From Cupriavidus necator N-1 (GTDB lineage: Bacteria > Pseudomonadota > Gammaproteobacteria > Burkholderiales > Burkholderiaceae): a stretch of 64,000 nt of DNA. Shown one piece after another: positions 54,971 through 64,000 of the stretch. Within the stretch, counting starts at the first letter, position 1, and every line of letters begins with the position of its first letter. The notes below the pieces were generated by a model. That model saw only the letters and a program-made list of their open reading frames with translations. It was not told where the DNA came from and did no database searches. A program made the translations under genes and the position numbers. Location: contig NC_015723.1 in assembly GCF_000219215.1 (NCBI RefSeq), forward strand, positions 1,736,001-1,800,000. The letters run 5' to 3'.

Positions 54971-55451
54971 GCTGCTGAAAGACCGCGACTGGATCGCGGC
55001 ACGCATTCCGCACCAGGGCACGATGTGCCTGCTCGACGGCGTGCTGGCCTGGGATGCGGCATCGGTTCGCTGCACGTCCGCCACGCATGCGCGCGCGGAC
55101 AACCCGCTGCGCGCGCAGGGCCGGCTGGCCGCGGTCAGCGGGATCGAATATGCGGCACAGGCCATGGCCGTGCACGGCGCATTGCTGGCGGAAGCGGAGC
55201 CAGGCAAGGACGCGCAGCGCCCGCGCTCGGGCTACCTGGCCAGCGTGCGCAGGCTGGTGCTGCATGTGGAGCGGCTCGACGATATCGACGCGCCGTTGCA
55301 GGTTGAGGCGCAGCGTATCAGCGGTGAAGGCAGCAGCGTGCTGTACGCCTTCACCGTCAGCGCCGCGGGCCGGGCACTGCTGTCAGGCCGCGCGGCGGTC
55401 ATCCTGGATGCCGCCGCAGCCGGTCAAAGCGCCGACCGCAGCGCCGGCTGA
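54963..55451 (+). CDS. Hotdog-fold 3-hydroxyacyl-ACP dehydratase-like protein (ApeP-like)
   Basis: The 162-residue protein has the N-terminal IPHQGTMCLLDGVLAWD, with the His of hotdog dehydratases, and a beta-rich body. It is similar to the ApeP-type dehydratase of aryl-polyene clusters. The ATG at 54963 is used here; a GTG at 54951 is also in frame. It is the last gene of the cluster and runs convergently with fahA, 6 bp apart. No ketoreductase gene follows. Confidence 0.82.
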   Translation: MAELLKDRDWIAARIPHQGTMCLLDGVLAWDAASVRCTSATHARADNPLRAQGRLAAVSGIEYAAQAMAVHGALLAEAEPGKDAQRPRSGYLASVRRLVLHVERLDDIDAPLQVEAQRISGEGSSVLYAFTVSAAGRALLSGRAAVILDAAAAGQSADRSAG

Positions 55452-55457
55452 AACACT

Positions 55458-56720
55458 TCAGCGCGCCGGCAGGATCTTGCCCGACACCGCGCCGAAGCCG
55501 ACGCGATAGCCTTCGCCCTGGCAGTAGCCGGTCATGATCACGTCGTCGCCATCCTCCAGGAAGCCGCGGCGGCTGCCGTCGGCCAGCGTCACCGGTTCGG
55601 CGCCGTTGCGGGTCATTTCCAGCAGGCTGCCGTAGGAATTCGGCGTGGTGCCGCTGATCGTGCCCGATCCCATCAGGTCGCCCACGCGCACATTGCAGCC
55701 CGACACCGTGTGGTGGGCCAGCTGCTGCGCCATGGTCCAGTACATCGCCTTGAAGTTGGTGCGGCAGATGGTGCTGGGGGCCGCGGCTCCCTGCGGCTGC
55801 AGCGCGACTTCCAACGCGATGTCATAGGCGTTCTTGTCCTGCTGCTGCAGGTATGGCAGCGGCTGCGGCGACTGCTCGGGGTTGTCGCGGCGGAACGGCT
55901 CAAGCGCTTCCATCGTCACCACCCACGGCGAGATCGAGGTGCCGAAGCCCTTGCTGTTGAACGGCCCCAGCGGCACGTATTCCCACTGCTGGATATCGCG
56001 CGCGCTCCAGTCGTTGAGCAGCACCATGCCGAACATATGCGCCGGCGCATCGGCGGTGCTGATGGGGTCGCCCAGCGCCGATTCCTTGCCGACGATAAAG
56101 CCCATCTCCAGTTCGAAATCCAGCTTGCGGCAGGCGCTGAACACCGGGCGCGCCTCGTTCGGCAGCTTGATCTGGCCGTTGGGGCGATGCAGCGGCGTGC
56201 CGCTCACCACCACCGAGCTGGCGCGGCCGTTGTAGCCGATGGGGATTTCCAGCCAGTTCGGCAGCAGCGCGTTGTCCGGGTCGCGGAACATGCGGCCGAC
56301 GTTGGTGGCGTGCTCCTTGGACGAATAGAAGTCCGTGTAGCCCGGGATCTCCACCGGCAGGTGCAGCGTTGCGGCCGCCATCGGCACCAGTGCCTTGTCG
56401 CGCAGTGCGGCGTTGTCGCGCAGCGCGGCGTCATCACCGGACAGCAGCGCGCCCAGGCGCTTGCGGGTTTCGCTCCACACCGGCTTGCCCAGGGCGATAA
56501 AGCGGTTCAGGCTGCCAGCGGCAAACGTGCCTTTGGCAGCGGCCGGCAGGAGGCCGGCTTCATCCAGCGCGGCAAGGTCCAGCACCTGGTCGCCGATGGC
56601 AACGCCGACGCGCGGGGCCTGGCCCTTGGTCGAAAACACGCCATACGGCAGGTTCTGCAGCGGGAAGTGGGACTGGCCGTCGTTGGCGGAAGCGATCCAG
56701 CTGGTCTTGGGGGCGGTCAT
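55458..56720 (-). CDS. fahA: Fumarylacetoacetase
   Basis: The 420-residue enzyme starts at the ATG at 56720 with GGAG upstream. Key blocks are YTDFYSSKEHATNVG (catalytic His and metal Asp), FELEMGFIVGK (metal Glu residues), LLNDWSARDIQQWEYVPLGPFNSKGF (metal Asp) and SCPGCT-equivalent GDLMGSGTISG. Fumarylacetoacetase hydrolyses 4-fumarylacetoacetate to fumarate and acetoacetate, the last step of tyrosine/homogentisate breakdown. It follows hmgA on the same strand, 138 bp apart, with a REP-like repeat between. Confidence 0.95.
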   Translation of the reverse strand: MTAPKTSWIASANDGQSHFPLQNLPYGVFSTKGQAPRVGVAIGDQVLDLAALDEAGLLPAAAKGTFAAGSLNRFIALGKPVWSETRKRLGALLSGDDAALRDNAALRDKALVPMAAATLHLPVEIPGYTDFYSSKEHATNVGRMFRDPDNALLPNWLEIPIGYNGRASSVVVSGTPLHRPNGQIKLPNEARPVFSACRKLDFELEMGFIVGKESALGDPISTADAPAHMFGMVLLNDWSARDIQQWEYVPLGPFNSKGFGTSISPWVVTMEALEPFRRDNPEQSPQPLPYLQQQDKNAYDIALEVALQPQGAAAPSTICRTNFKAMYWTMAQQLAHHTVSGCNVRVGDLMGSGTISGTTPNSYGSLLEMTRNGAEPVTLADGSRRGFLEDGDDVIMTGYCQGEGYRVGFGAVSGKILPAR

Positions 56721-56800
56721 TGGGATACTCCGAAAATTTGGTGGCACTTGTCGCGTGTGGTGACGCGTCATGCTTGACGAGCGCCTGCCCTCTCCCCCGG

Positions 56801-56826
56801 CTCCTCGCCCGCTTGCGGGAGAGGAG
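56801..56826. repeat. REP-like palindrome variant between fahA and hmgA
   Basis: Arms CTCCTCGCCCGC and GCGGGAGAGGAG (one mismatch) flank TT. It is a variant of the elements at 30576-30599 and 30671-30696. Confidence 0.7.
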
Positions 56827-56858
56827 AGAAAACCGGGCGGGCGGCCAGGCGCCCGGGA

Positions 56859-58178
56859 TTAGCGAGTGTTCGGGTTGAAGTGTTTCTTCAGGCCCTGCCA
56901 GCACGTGTAGTAGTCCTGCTGCAGCGAGGCCGACTGCGCGGCATACGGCGTCGGGCGGATCACGCCCGGGGTCTCGAACATGAAGGCCATGGTGTCCTCG
57001 ATGTGGTGCGGCTGCGAGGTATCGGCGGCGCTGGCCTTCTCGAAGGTTTCCGCATCCGGGCCGTGGCCGCTCATGCAGTTGTGCAGGCTGGCGCCGCCCG
57101 GGGCAAAGCCTTCGGCCTTGGCGTCGTAGACGCCGGTGACCAGGCCCATGAATTCGCTGGCGATATTGCGGTGGAACCAGGGCGGGCGGAACGAGTCCTG
57201 CATCGCCAGCCAGCGCGGCCCGAAGATGACGAAGTCGATGGTGTCCACGCCCGGCGTGGCCGACGGCGACTGCAGCACCAGGAAGATCGACGGGTCCGGG
57301 TGGTCGAAGCTGATCGAACCGATGGTATTGAAGTGGCGCAGGTCGTACTTGTACGGGGTGTAGTTGCCATGCCAGGCCACCACGTCGAGCGGCGAGTGGC
57401 CGATCCCGGCGCGCCACAGGTTGCCCTGGAACTTGGCCACCAGTTCGAAATCACCCTCACGGTCTTCATAGCTGGCAACCGGCGACAGGAAGTCGCGCGG
57501 GTTGGCCAGGCCGTTGGAGCCGATCACGCCCAGGTCGGGCAGTTGGAACAACGCGCCGTAGTTCTCGCAGATATAGCCGCGCGCCTCGCCCTCGGGCAGC
57601 TCCACGCGGAAGCGCACGCCGCGCGGGATCACCACGATCTCCTGCGGCTCCACTTCCAGCCGGCCCAGCTCGGTCACCATCAGCAGGCGGCCCTGCTGCG
57701 GCACGATCAGCATCTCGCCGTCGGCGTTGTAGAAGAAGCGGTCCTGCATCGACTGGTTGGCCAGGTACAGGTGGATGCCGCAGCCGGTCATGGCCTCGGG
57801 GCCGCCGTTGCCGGCCATAGTGACGATGCCATCGACAAAGTCGGTCGGCACCGACGGCATTGCCGGCGGGCTCCAGCGCATCTGGTTGGGCGACGGCGGC
57901 ACCTGGTCGAAACGGCTCAGGAAACGCGACTGCTCGATCTGCGTGAACGGCGTATGCATCGCGGCCGGGCGGATGCGGTACAGCCACGAGCGCCGGTTGT
58001 GCGCGCGCGGCGCGGTAAAGGCCGTGCCGGACAACTGCTCGGCGTACAGGCCGTAGGGCGCGCGCTGGGGCGAGTTCCGGCCCACGGGCAGCGCACCGGG
58101 CAGCGCCTCGGTGGCGAATTCATTGGCGAAGCCGGACATATAGCCGTGCTCGGCGAGCTGGGTGTGCGTGAGTGTCAT
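56859..58178 (-). CDS. hmgA: Homogentisate 1,2-dioxygenase
   Basis: The 439-residue enzyme starts at the ATG at 58178. The iron ligands can be located in [13 protein letters not shown] (His and Glu) and SGHGPD (His). [19 protein letters not shown] and [16 protein letters not shown] are family blocks. It opens the ring of homogentisate to maleylacetoacetate. No maleylacetoacetate isomerase gene is in the window. A repeated CGTAAT motif lies upstream (58296-58331). Confidence 0.95.
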   Translation of the reverse strand: MTLTHTQLAEHGYMSGFANEFATEALPGALPVGRNSPQRAPYGLYAEQLSGTAFTAPRAHNRRSWLYRIRPAAMHTPFTQIEQSRFLSRFDQVPPSPNQMRWSPPAMPSVPTDFVDGIVTMAGNGGPEAMTGCGIHLYLANQSMQDRFFYNADGEMLIVPQQGRLLMVTELGRLEVEPQEIVVIPRGVRFRVELPEGEARGYICENYGALFQLPDLGVIGSNGLANPRDFLSPVASYEDREGDFELVAKFQGNLWRAGIGHSPLDVVAWHGNYTPYKYDLRHFNTIGSISFDHPDPSIFLVLQSPSATPGVDTIDFVIFGPRWLAMQDSFRPPWFHRNIASEFMGLVTGVYDAKAEGFAPGGASLHNCMSGHGPDAETFEKASAADTSQPHHIEDTMAFMFETPGVIRPTPYAAQSASLQQDYYTCWQGLKKHFNPNTR

Positions 58179-58295
58179 GGTGTCGTCAGCGTTCCTGGGT
58201 CTCGATCCATCTGGCGCTGCGCTGGCGCCTAGCGGCCTCTTGCTGGGAGTGCCTGCCGGTTCGTATTCAGCCTGTGCGTGGTGCACGAGGCAAGA

Positions 58296-58331
58296 ATTAC
58301 GGAATACGTAATGCATTTACCATATCGTAAT
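58296..58331. promoter_or_regulatory. CGTAAT-type operator upstream of hmgA
   Basis: ATTACG-GAATA-CGTAAT (58296-58312) is a perfect inverted repeat, and a third CGTAAT occurs at 58326-58331. The A/T-rich site is 118 bp or more ahead of hmgA, in an otherwise GC-rich region, so it probably binds the homogentisate-pathway regulator. No matching regulator gene of IclR or MarR type is adjacent. Confidence 0.55.
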
Positions 58332-58685
58332 CTCCAGCATCGGACGTGTCAAACGGCGTCGCGTGCGCATGCGCCGGACGCCGCTTGCATTGCAGTTGTA
58401 GGTGGGAAACGGGAAAGCGGGAAGAAACCAGCCAGGCGCTGGGACGCGCGCTGACGCCGGCGCGGCAGCAATCGCTCACGCAGCTGAAAGGGAAAAACCG
58501 GGAAAGCGCCGAAGCAGGCAGCCGGGCCTGCGGCGTCATCCACGCCGGGCGTCGTTCGAACGGCGCTCAGGACAATAGCGACCGGCGCGGTGCGGAACGC
58601 CCCGCGCCGGTTGTCATGCGGTGGCCTGGAGGCCAGCTGCCGGTGCCGGCGCGTTGCGAACCCGGGCCGGCCAAGCAGTGGCGGG
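58332..58685. other. Intergenic region without supported gene
   Basis: Between the hmgA upstream operator and the XRE gene end I see no frame with a recognisable product or a good ribosome-binding site. A GC-rich stretch with hairpin potential is present near 58560-58620. Confidence 0.5.
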
Positions 58686-59072
58686 TCAGACCGGCTTGTG
58701 GCCCTCTCCGGTTCCGGAGCCGAAAGCGCCTCCGGAAGCCGGCGCCGCAGCCGGCGCGGCCGTGCTTCCGGCGGCCGGCTGGCCTGCCATGGAAGCTGCC
58801 GTCACGCCGCCATTGCGGCTGGCAATAAATGCGTTGACGTCTGCAGCAAGATGCTGCGGGGCCAGCACGACTTCCAGGCCCAGCGCCTCGCAGGCGGCCA
58901 GGAACGTCGACATGCGGGGATCGGCCTGACCCGACTCCGCCCGCAGGTAGGCTTCCCGGGAAATCCCCGCTTTACGGGCGACGTCCTCCTGCTTTAGCTT
59001 GCGCGCGCGACGCAACGCCCGCAGTTGCCGGAACGGTTCGCTAGCGCCTCTTGGCACGGCTGTACTGTTCAT
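58686..59072 (-). CDS. XRE family transcriptional regulator
   Basis: The 128-residue protein has an XRE helix-turn-helix (FRQLRALRRARKLKQEDVARKAGISREAYLRAESGQADPRMSTFLAACEALGLEVVL region, about 14-70). A short Ala/Gly/Ser-rich tail (about 88-128, ending GTGEGHKPV) of unknown use follows. It is single-gene and not adjacent to a toxin, so it may be an orphan regulator. The target is unknown. Confidence 0.85.
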   Translation of the reverse strand: MNSTAVPRGASEPFRQLRALRRARKLKQEDVARKAGISREAYLRAESGQADPRMSTFLAACEALGLEVVLAPQHLAADVNAFIASRNGGVTAASMAGQPAAGSTAAPAAAPASGGAFGSGTGEGHKPV

Positions 59073-59382
59073 GTCGGTCTCCAGTCACCAGTGAAAAAAA
59101 GTGCGCGGACGTGCATTCGAGTATAGAGCACGCAAAGCGTTCCGTATGTAACCGCAGAAACACTTTGTGCAGATTTCTTAGAAGTCCGCCATCCCGCCCT
59201 GACATCGGCCGACTGGCGAACGTCAAAGAGCCGGATCGTGCACAACATCGCTGAGCCGCCCAATCTCTAACGGGCCTTGGCGGTTTGCGTTGACGTCACA
59301 TGCCTATCCATATGACGTTATGGCCTCGCGGACACAAGTGCGCAAGTCGGGGCAAATACCATGCATCTGGTTTCGTTGACAA
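59073..59382. other. Intergenic region between divergent XRE and TetR genes
   Basis: No supported gene lies in these 310 bp. The part near the XRE gene is relatively AT-rich (AGTGAAAAAAAGTGCG, TATAGAGCACGC) and may hold its promoter. The end near 59383 leads into the TetR operator. Confidence 0.5.
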
Positions 59383-59398
59383 ACCGACCGGTCGTGCT
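59383..59398. promoter_or_regulatory. TetR operator, copy 1 (own promoter)
   Basis: ACCGACCGGTCGTGCT lies 13 bp before the tetR ATG. A nearly identical sequence occurs, inverted, ahead of the hydrolase gene (60091-60106). The core CGACCGGTCG is a palindrome. This suggests autoregulation. Confidence 0.72.
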
Positions 59399-59410
59399 AT
59401 TCTCCAAACC

Positions 59411-60016
59411 ATGCAAAAAGGACAACTCACCCGCAACGCCATCGTCGAACAGGCACTGGACACCGCTGCCAAGGTCGGCTTCGAACAGTTGTCGCTGGCC
59501 ACGCTGGCCGCGGACACCAATATGTCGAAGAGCGGCCTGTATGCGCACTTCAAATCCAAGGAGGTGTTGCAGCAGGCAGTGCTCGACCTGGCCGTGGAGC
59601 GCTTCGGCGAGATCGTGATCCGGCCGGCGATGCGCCAGCCGCGCGGGATGCCGCGGCTACAGGGGCTGTTTGAAGGTTACCTGGAATGGCTGGGCGGCAC
59701 GGTGACGCAGGGACGTTGCCTGTTCACGGCGCTGGGCCAGGAATACCGCGATCGGCCGGGCTCGATCCGCGACCTGGTGGTGCAGTCGCTGAAGGATTGG
59801 CACAGCACGGTTGCGCGCGTGGTGGGCGACGCCATCGATGAGGGCCATTTCGGGCCGGACACCGATCCGCGGCAATTTGCTTTCGAACTCGCGGGCATCG
59901 GCATGGCCTTCCAGCAATCCTTCAAGCTGCTTGGCCGCGAGGATGCCGAGACCATGGCGCGGCGCGCATTTGCGGCACTGGTGGCCCGTGCCGCCGAGGG
60001 CGCCCGCCGCCACTGA
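59411..60016 (+). CDS. TetR family transcriptional regulator
   Basis: The 201-residue protein has an N-terminal TetR helix-turn-helix (RNAIVEQALDTAAKVGFEQLSLATLAADTNMSKSGLYAHFKSKEVLQQAVL). The C-terminal ligand domain resembles the YfiR-like TetR_C group (LFEGYLEWLGGTVTQGRCLFTALGQEYRDRPG). The ATG at 59411 has no clear Shine-Dalgarno. The same operator sequence is found in front of this gene and of the following alpha/beta hydrolase gene, so it probably represses both. Confidence 0.9.
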   Translation: MQKGQLTRNAIVEQALDTAAKVGFEQLSLATLAADTNMSKSGLYAHFKSKEVLQQAVLDLAVERFGEIVIRPAMRQPRGMPRLQGLFEGYLEWLGGTVTQGRCLFTALGQEYRDRPGSIRDLVVQSLKDWHSTVARVVGDAIDEGHFGPDTDPRQFAFELAGIGMAFQQSFKLLGREDAETMARRAFAALVARAAEGARRH

Positions 60017-60040
60017 GCCACACATTGGCGCCGGCGCTAC

Positions 60041-60079
60041 CCCGCCGGCGGGCAGCAACCGCTCGGGCGGGCTTTTTTT
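60041..60079 (+). terminator. Possible intrinsic terminator after tetR
   Basis: CCCGCC (60041) can pair with GGCGGG near 60068-60073, followed by CTTTTTTG. It would end tetR transcription just before the hydrolase promoter. The stem has alternatives, so the call is tentative. Confidence 0.55.
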
Positions 60080-60090
60080 GTATATTAAAA

Positions 60091-60106
60091 AGCACGACTG
60101 GTCGGT
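60091..60106. promoter_or_regulatory. TetR operator, copy 2 (hydrolase promoter)
   Basis: AGCACGACTGGTCGGT is the inverse of the site at 59383-59398 with one mismatch. It sits in the A/T-rich promoter region (TATATTAAAA just upstream) of the alpha/beta hydrolase gene. Confidence 0.72.
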
Positions 60107-60187
60107 CTTAACAACAGCACGGAATGCCACCGGCGGGGCCGGTGCCGATGATGCCGTGCCATCCAGAATCCATTGGAGGTGCAGGTC

Positions 60188-61213
60188 GTGACGCAAGCAG
60201 TCTCTTCTCCTTCCCCGGTTTCCTCATCCCCCGCCGCCGCACCCTTGCCCGCGCGCGCCGGCAACGCGCCGCTGCGCACCGGCAAGTCCGGCCCGGTGGA
60301 GCGGGCCTTTCAGGGCTGGCAGCGGTTGCGCTGGCAGGCGGGCAGCGTGGTCAGGCCCGGCGCGACAGCGCGCGCGCTGGAGCACATCTGGTTCAAGCCG
60401 CCGCGCGCCGCAGCCACATCCGCAGCGCGGCACTTGCTGGACAGTGCGCGCGCCGACTGGGCGCTGGTGACGGGCCAGGGCCCGAGCCGGCGCGTGCGCG
60501 TCTATCGCTGGGGCACGTCCGGTCCCGTGGTGATGCTCGCGCACGGCTGGGGCGGCCATGCCGGCCAGTGGCATGCGGTGGTCGAAGGCCTGCTGGCAGC
60601 CGGCATGCGGGTGGTGGCCTTCGATGCGCTCTCGCACGGCGCCTCCGATGCCGGCGCGCGCGGCGCGGCGCAGACCTCGGTGCTGGAAATGTCGCGCTCG
60701 CTGCTCGCCGCAGCCTGGCACGCGGGGCAGGTACACGCCGTGGTGGCGCACTCACTCGGCGGCGCAGCCACCGCGCTGGCGCTGCGCGAAGGCCTGCCCG
60801 CCCGCGCCGCCGTGCTGGTCGGATCGCCGGCCGACATGCACGCCGCGTGTGCGTCGCTGGCCTGGCAAATGGGCTTCACCCCCGGCGTGCTGGCGCGCAT
60901 GCAGCGCCAGAGCGAGCGCTGGCTGGGACTGCCATGGTCGGCTTTCAACGTGCCCGACGTCGGCCGCACCCGGCCGGTCCCGCCAACGCTGGTGATCCAT
61001 GACCGCGACGACAAGGAAGTGCGCTGGGAAGACGGCGCCGCCATCGCCGGCTCCTGGCCCGGCGCGCAACTGGTCACGACCAGCGGCCTGGGGCATCGCC
61101 GCATCCTGCAGGATCCCGGCGTGATCCGGCGCATCGCTGATTTCATCCGGCCCGGCACAGCCCCCGCGCGCGCGGTGATCCCGTCCGCCTTGCACGGCCT
61201 GGCCGTCGACTGA
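60188..61213 (+). CDS. Alpha/beta hydrolase
   Basis: The 341-residue protein starts at the GTG at 60188 with GGAGG upstream; a TTG 15 nt earlier is possible. The catalytic Ser is in VVAHSLGGAA, the oxyanion-side motif is LAHGWGGHAGQW, the Asp lies in VIHDRDDKEV and the His in TSGLGHRRIL. There is no signal peptide. It lies directly downstream of tetR and shares its operator, so it may detoxify the compound sensed by TetR. Substrate unknown. The DUF2917 gene follows after 14 bp. Confidence 0.87.
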   Translation: MTQAVSSPSPVSSSPAAAPLPARAGNAPLRTGKSGPVERAFQGWQRLRWQAGSVVRPGATARALEHIWFKPPRAAATSAARHLLDSARADWALVTGQGPSRRVRVYRWGTSGPVVMLAHGWGGHAGQWHAVVEGLLAAGMRVVAFDALSHGASDAGARGAAQTSVLEMSRSLLAAAWHAGQVHAVVAHSLGGAATALALREGLPARAAVLVGSPADMHAACASLAWQMGFTPGVLARMQRQSERWLGLPWSAFNVPDVGRTRPVPPTLVIHDRDDKEVRWEDGAAIAGSWPGAQLVTTSGLGHRRILQDPGVIRRIADFIRPGTAPARAVIPSALHGLAVD

Positions 61214-61227
61214 ACCTGGAGACCATC

Positions 61228-61560
61228 ATGTTCCTGGTGAGCAATGACATGACCGCCACCCTGCCCGCACGCAGTTCGCTGCGGCTGGTGGCGGGCCCCG
61301 GCGAACACGTCGCCGTGCGCTGCACCGAAGGCGAGCTCTGGCTGATCCGCGACGGCGACCCGAAGGACACGGCGCTGACGGCCAGCGAATGCTTTACGTT
61401 GTCCGACAGCGGCCATATCGAGCTGTATGCCGTCACCACGGCATCGCTGCACGTAACGCGCTGCCGGCAAGGCGCCGGGCGGGCAGCGGGCGCCTGGCGG
61501 CAATGGCTGCGGCGCTTGCTGGCGCCGCATGGGCGCGGCTATACCGGTGCAGGCCGGTGA
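61228..61560 (+). CDS. DUF2917 domain protein
   Basis: The 110-residue protein matches the DUF2917 pattern: LVAGPGEHVAVRCTEGELWLIRDGDPKDTALTASECFTL. Members are small cytoplasmic proteins of unknown function, common in Burkholderiales. It follows the hydrolase gene by 14 bp and is probably co-transcribed with it. Confidence 0.82.
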   Translation: MFLVSNDMTATLPARSSLRLVAGPGEHVAVRCTEGELWLIRDGDPKDTALTASECFTLSDSGHIELYAVTTASLHVTRCRQGAGRAAGAWRQWLRRLLAPHGRGYTGAGR

Positions 61561-61695
61561 CAGGTGGAGCTGGACACCCCTCGCCCTGCCAGCCCTGGCG
61601 CGAATGCGCGGTCGTGGTGGGGTGCAATGCCTGGCGGTTAATTGCGCTTTTTGCGTTGCGCGGCGGCCGGCGCCCCGGCCACCGCTGCGCCAGGT

Positions 61696-63339
<1,644 letters not shown>

Positions 63340-63381
63340 GGCTTGTCTCCTCGTTATGCGATGCCGCGTGCGAGCGCGGCT

Positions 63382-64000
63382 TCAGGCCGGCACGGCTTCG
63401 CGCCCGGCGCGCCCGCGGGCAATGATGGTCTTCATGATCTGCGCGGTGCCGTCGCCGATCTGGAAGCCGAGCACATCGCGCAGCCGCTGCTCCATCACGC
63501 CGCGGTCATAGCCGCCGTGGCCGAAGGACAGCAGGCACTGGTGCACCACGTCGTAGGCCAGCTTGGGCGCCCACCACTTGCACATCGCGGCTTCGGCGGT
63601 GTGTGGCTGGCCATGGTCCTTCAGCCACAGCGTCTGCAGGCACAGCAGCCGGGCCGCGGTCACCTGGGTCTGGAAATCGGCCAGCGGGTGCGAGACCCCC
63701 TGGAAGGCCGAAAGCGGCTTGCCAAAGGCCTGCCGTTCCGCCACGTAGGCCCAGGTCTCGTCCAGCGCGGCCTGCGCCACCGCCAGCACCTGCAGGCCGA
63801 TCAGCGCGCGCGAGAAGTCGAAGCCCTGCATCACCTGCACGAAGCCCTGGCCTTCCTCGCCCAGCAGGTGGCTGGCCGGCACGCGCACGTTCTCGAAGAA
63901 GATCGAGCCGCGGCCGATGGCGCGCTGGCCGTGGCAGTCGAAACGGTTGCGAGTGATGCCAGGCAGGTCCATCGGCACCAGCATGGCTGAGACGCCGCGC
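63382..64000 (-). CDS. Acyl-CoA dehydrogenase (5' end outside window)
   Basis: The frame is open to the right edge, so the N-terminal part is missing; about 206 C-terminal residues are visible. RGVSAMLVPMDLPGITRNRF, FFENVRVPASHLLGEEGQGFVQVMQGFDFSRALIGLQVLAVAQAALDETWAYVAERQAFGKPLSAFQGVSHPLADFQT and the ending DGTAQIMKTIIARGRAG are typical of the C-terminal acyl-CoA dehydrogenase domains. An in-frame ATG at 63984 is internal, not the start. FAD-linked desaturation of an acyl-CoA would follow the activation by the synthetase downstream. Confidence 0.9.
   Translation of the reverse strand, partial: RGVSAMLVPMDLPGITRNRFDCHGQRAIGRGSIFFENVRVPASHLLGEEGQGFVQVMQGFDFSRALIGLQVLAVAQAALDETWAYVAERQAFGKPLSAFQGVSHPLADFQTQVTAARLLCLQTLWLKDHGQPHTAEAAMCKWWAPKLAYDVVHQCLLSFGHGGYDRGVMEQRLRDVLGFQIGDGTAQIMKTIIARGRAGREAVPA

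Overview
The window looks like chromosomal DNA of a high-GC Gram-negative betaproteobacterium, most likely Burkholderiales and close to Cupriavidus/Ralstonia. This is inferred from the trimeric-type porin, the Ara4N lipid A operon, the homogentisate pathway order hmgA-fahA, the BKACE/carnitine-type genes, an H-NS family protein and the aryl-polyene-like cluster. No database search was possible; all family calls rest on motifs read in the translations.

Layout. 1-4039 (minus): an ABC exporter (ATPase, FtsX-type permease) followed by a Tat-exported AttH/CrtC-type lipocalin-like protein that runs off the left edge. 4175-9352: a VWA/MoxR module with a minus-strand VWA protein, then on the plus strand an HtrA-like protease without PDZ domain, a MoxR AAA+ ATPase, a DUF58 protein and a second VWA protein. 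9443-10534: an outer-membrane porin.

10806-19547 is the most unusual part. A six-gene minus-strand operon (19354 to 12156) encodes, in order: a small protein with acidic EFE repeats, a glycine-zipper stretch and a CPTC motif; a gluzincin-like HEVGH protein; a 720-aa protein of unknown family; an AONS-like PLP enzyme; a GIY-YIG domain protein; and an amidohydrolase. The four downstream genes are joined by 4-8 nt overlaps. A near-consensus sigma-54 promoter (19409-19423) lies just ahead of the first gene. Two 16-bp palindromes spaced exactly 42 bp apart lie 67-125 bp further upstream, as expected for enhancer-binding sites. A sigma-54 activator gene (10806-12146) sits convergently at the other end. 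I know no named system with this gene set.

19837-23038: a periplasmic amino-acid-type binding protein, a secreted FDPY-repeat protein, an unknown exported protein and an HdeD-like membrane protein. 23316-30546: a complete-looking arn operon (arnT, SMR flippase subunit, arnB, arnC, ArnA split into separate formyltransferase and decarboxylase genes, arnD) for adding Ara4N to lipid A. 30734-35880: a zinc/cadmium-type P1B ATPase behind a MerR-type promoter, a VOC protein, and a heavy-metal-type two-component system. 36083-43997: small exported and DNA-binding proteins, a BKACE/dehydrogenase pair with a divergent LysR regulator, a hipBA toxin-antitoxin pair with its operator, a beta-hydroxyacid dehydrogenase and a glycine-zipper lipoprotein.

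44075-55451: an aryl-polyene-type polyketide cluster (glycosyltransferase, ACP, COG4648 membrane protein, AMP-ligase/dehydratase fusion, LpxL-like acyltransferase, LolA-like carrier, MMPL exporter, polysaccharide deacetylase, ketosynthase, chain-length-factor-like protein, hotdog dehydratase). No ketoreductase, ammonia lyase, thioesterase or second ACP is visible. 55458-58178: fahA and hmgA for homogentisate degradation. 58686-61560: an XRE regulator, then a TetR regulator and an alpha/beta hydrolase whose promoters carry the same operator, plus a DUF2917 protein. 61696-64000: an acyl-CoA synthetase and an acyl-CoA dehydrogenase cut by the right edge. No rRNA, tRNA, CRISPR array, insertion sequence or phage was found.
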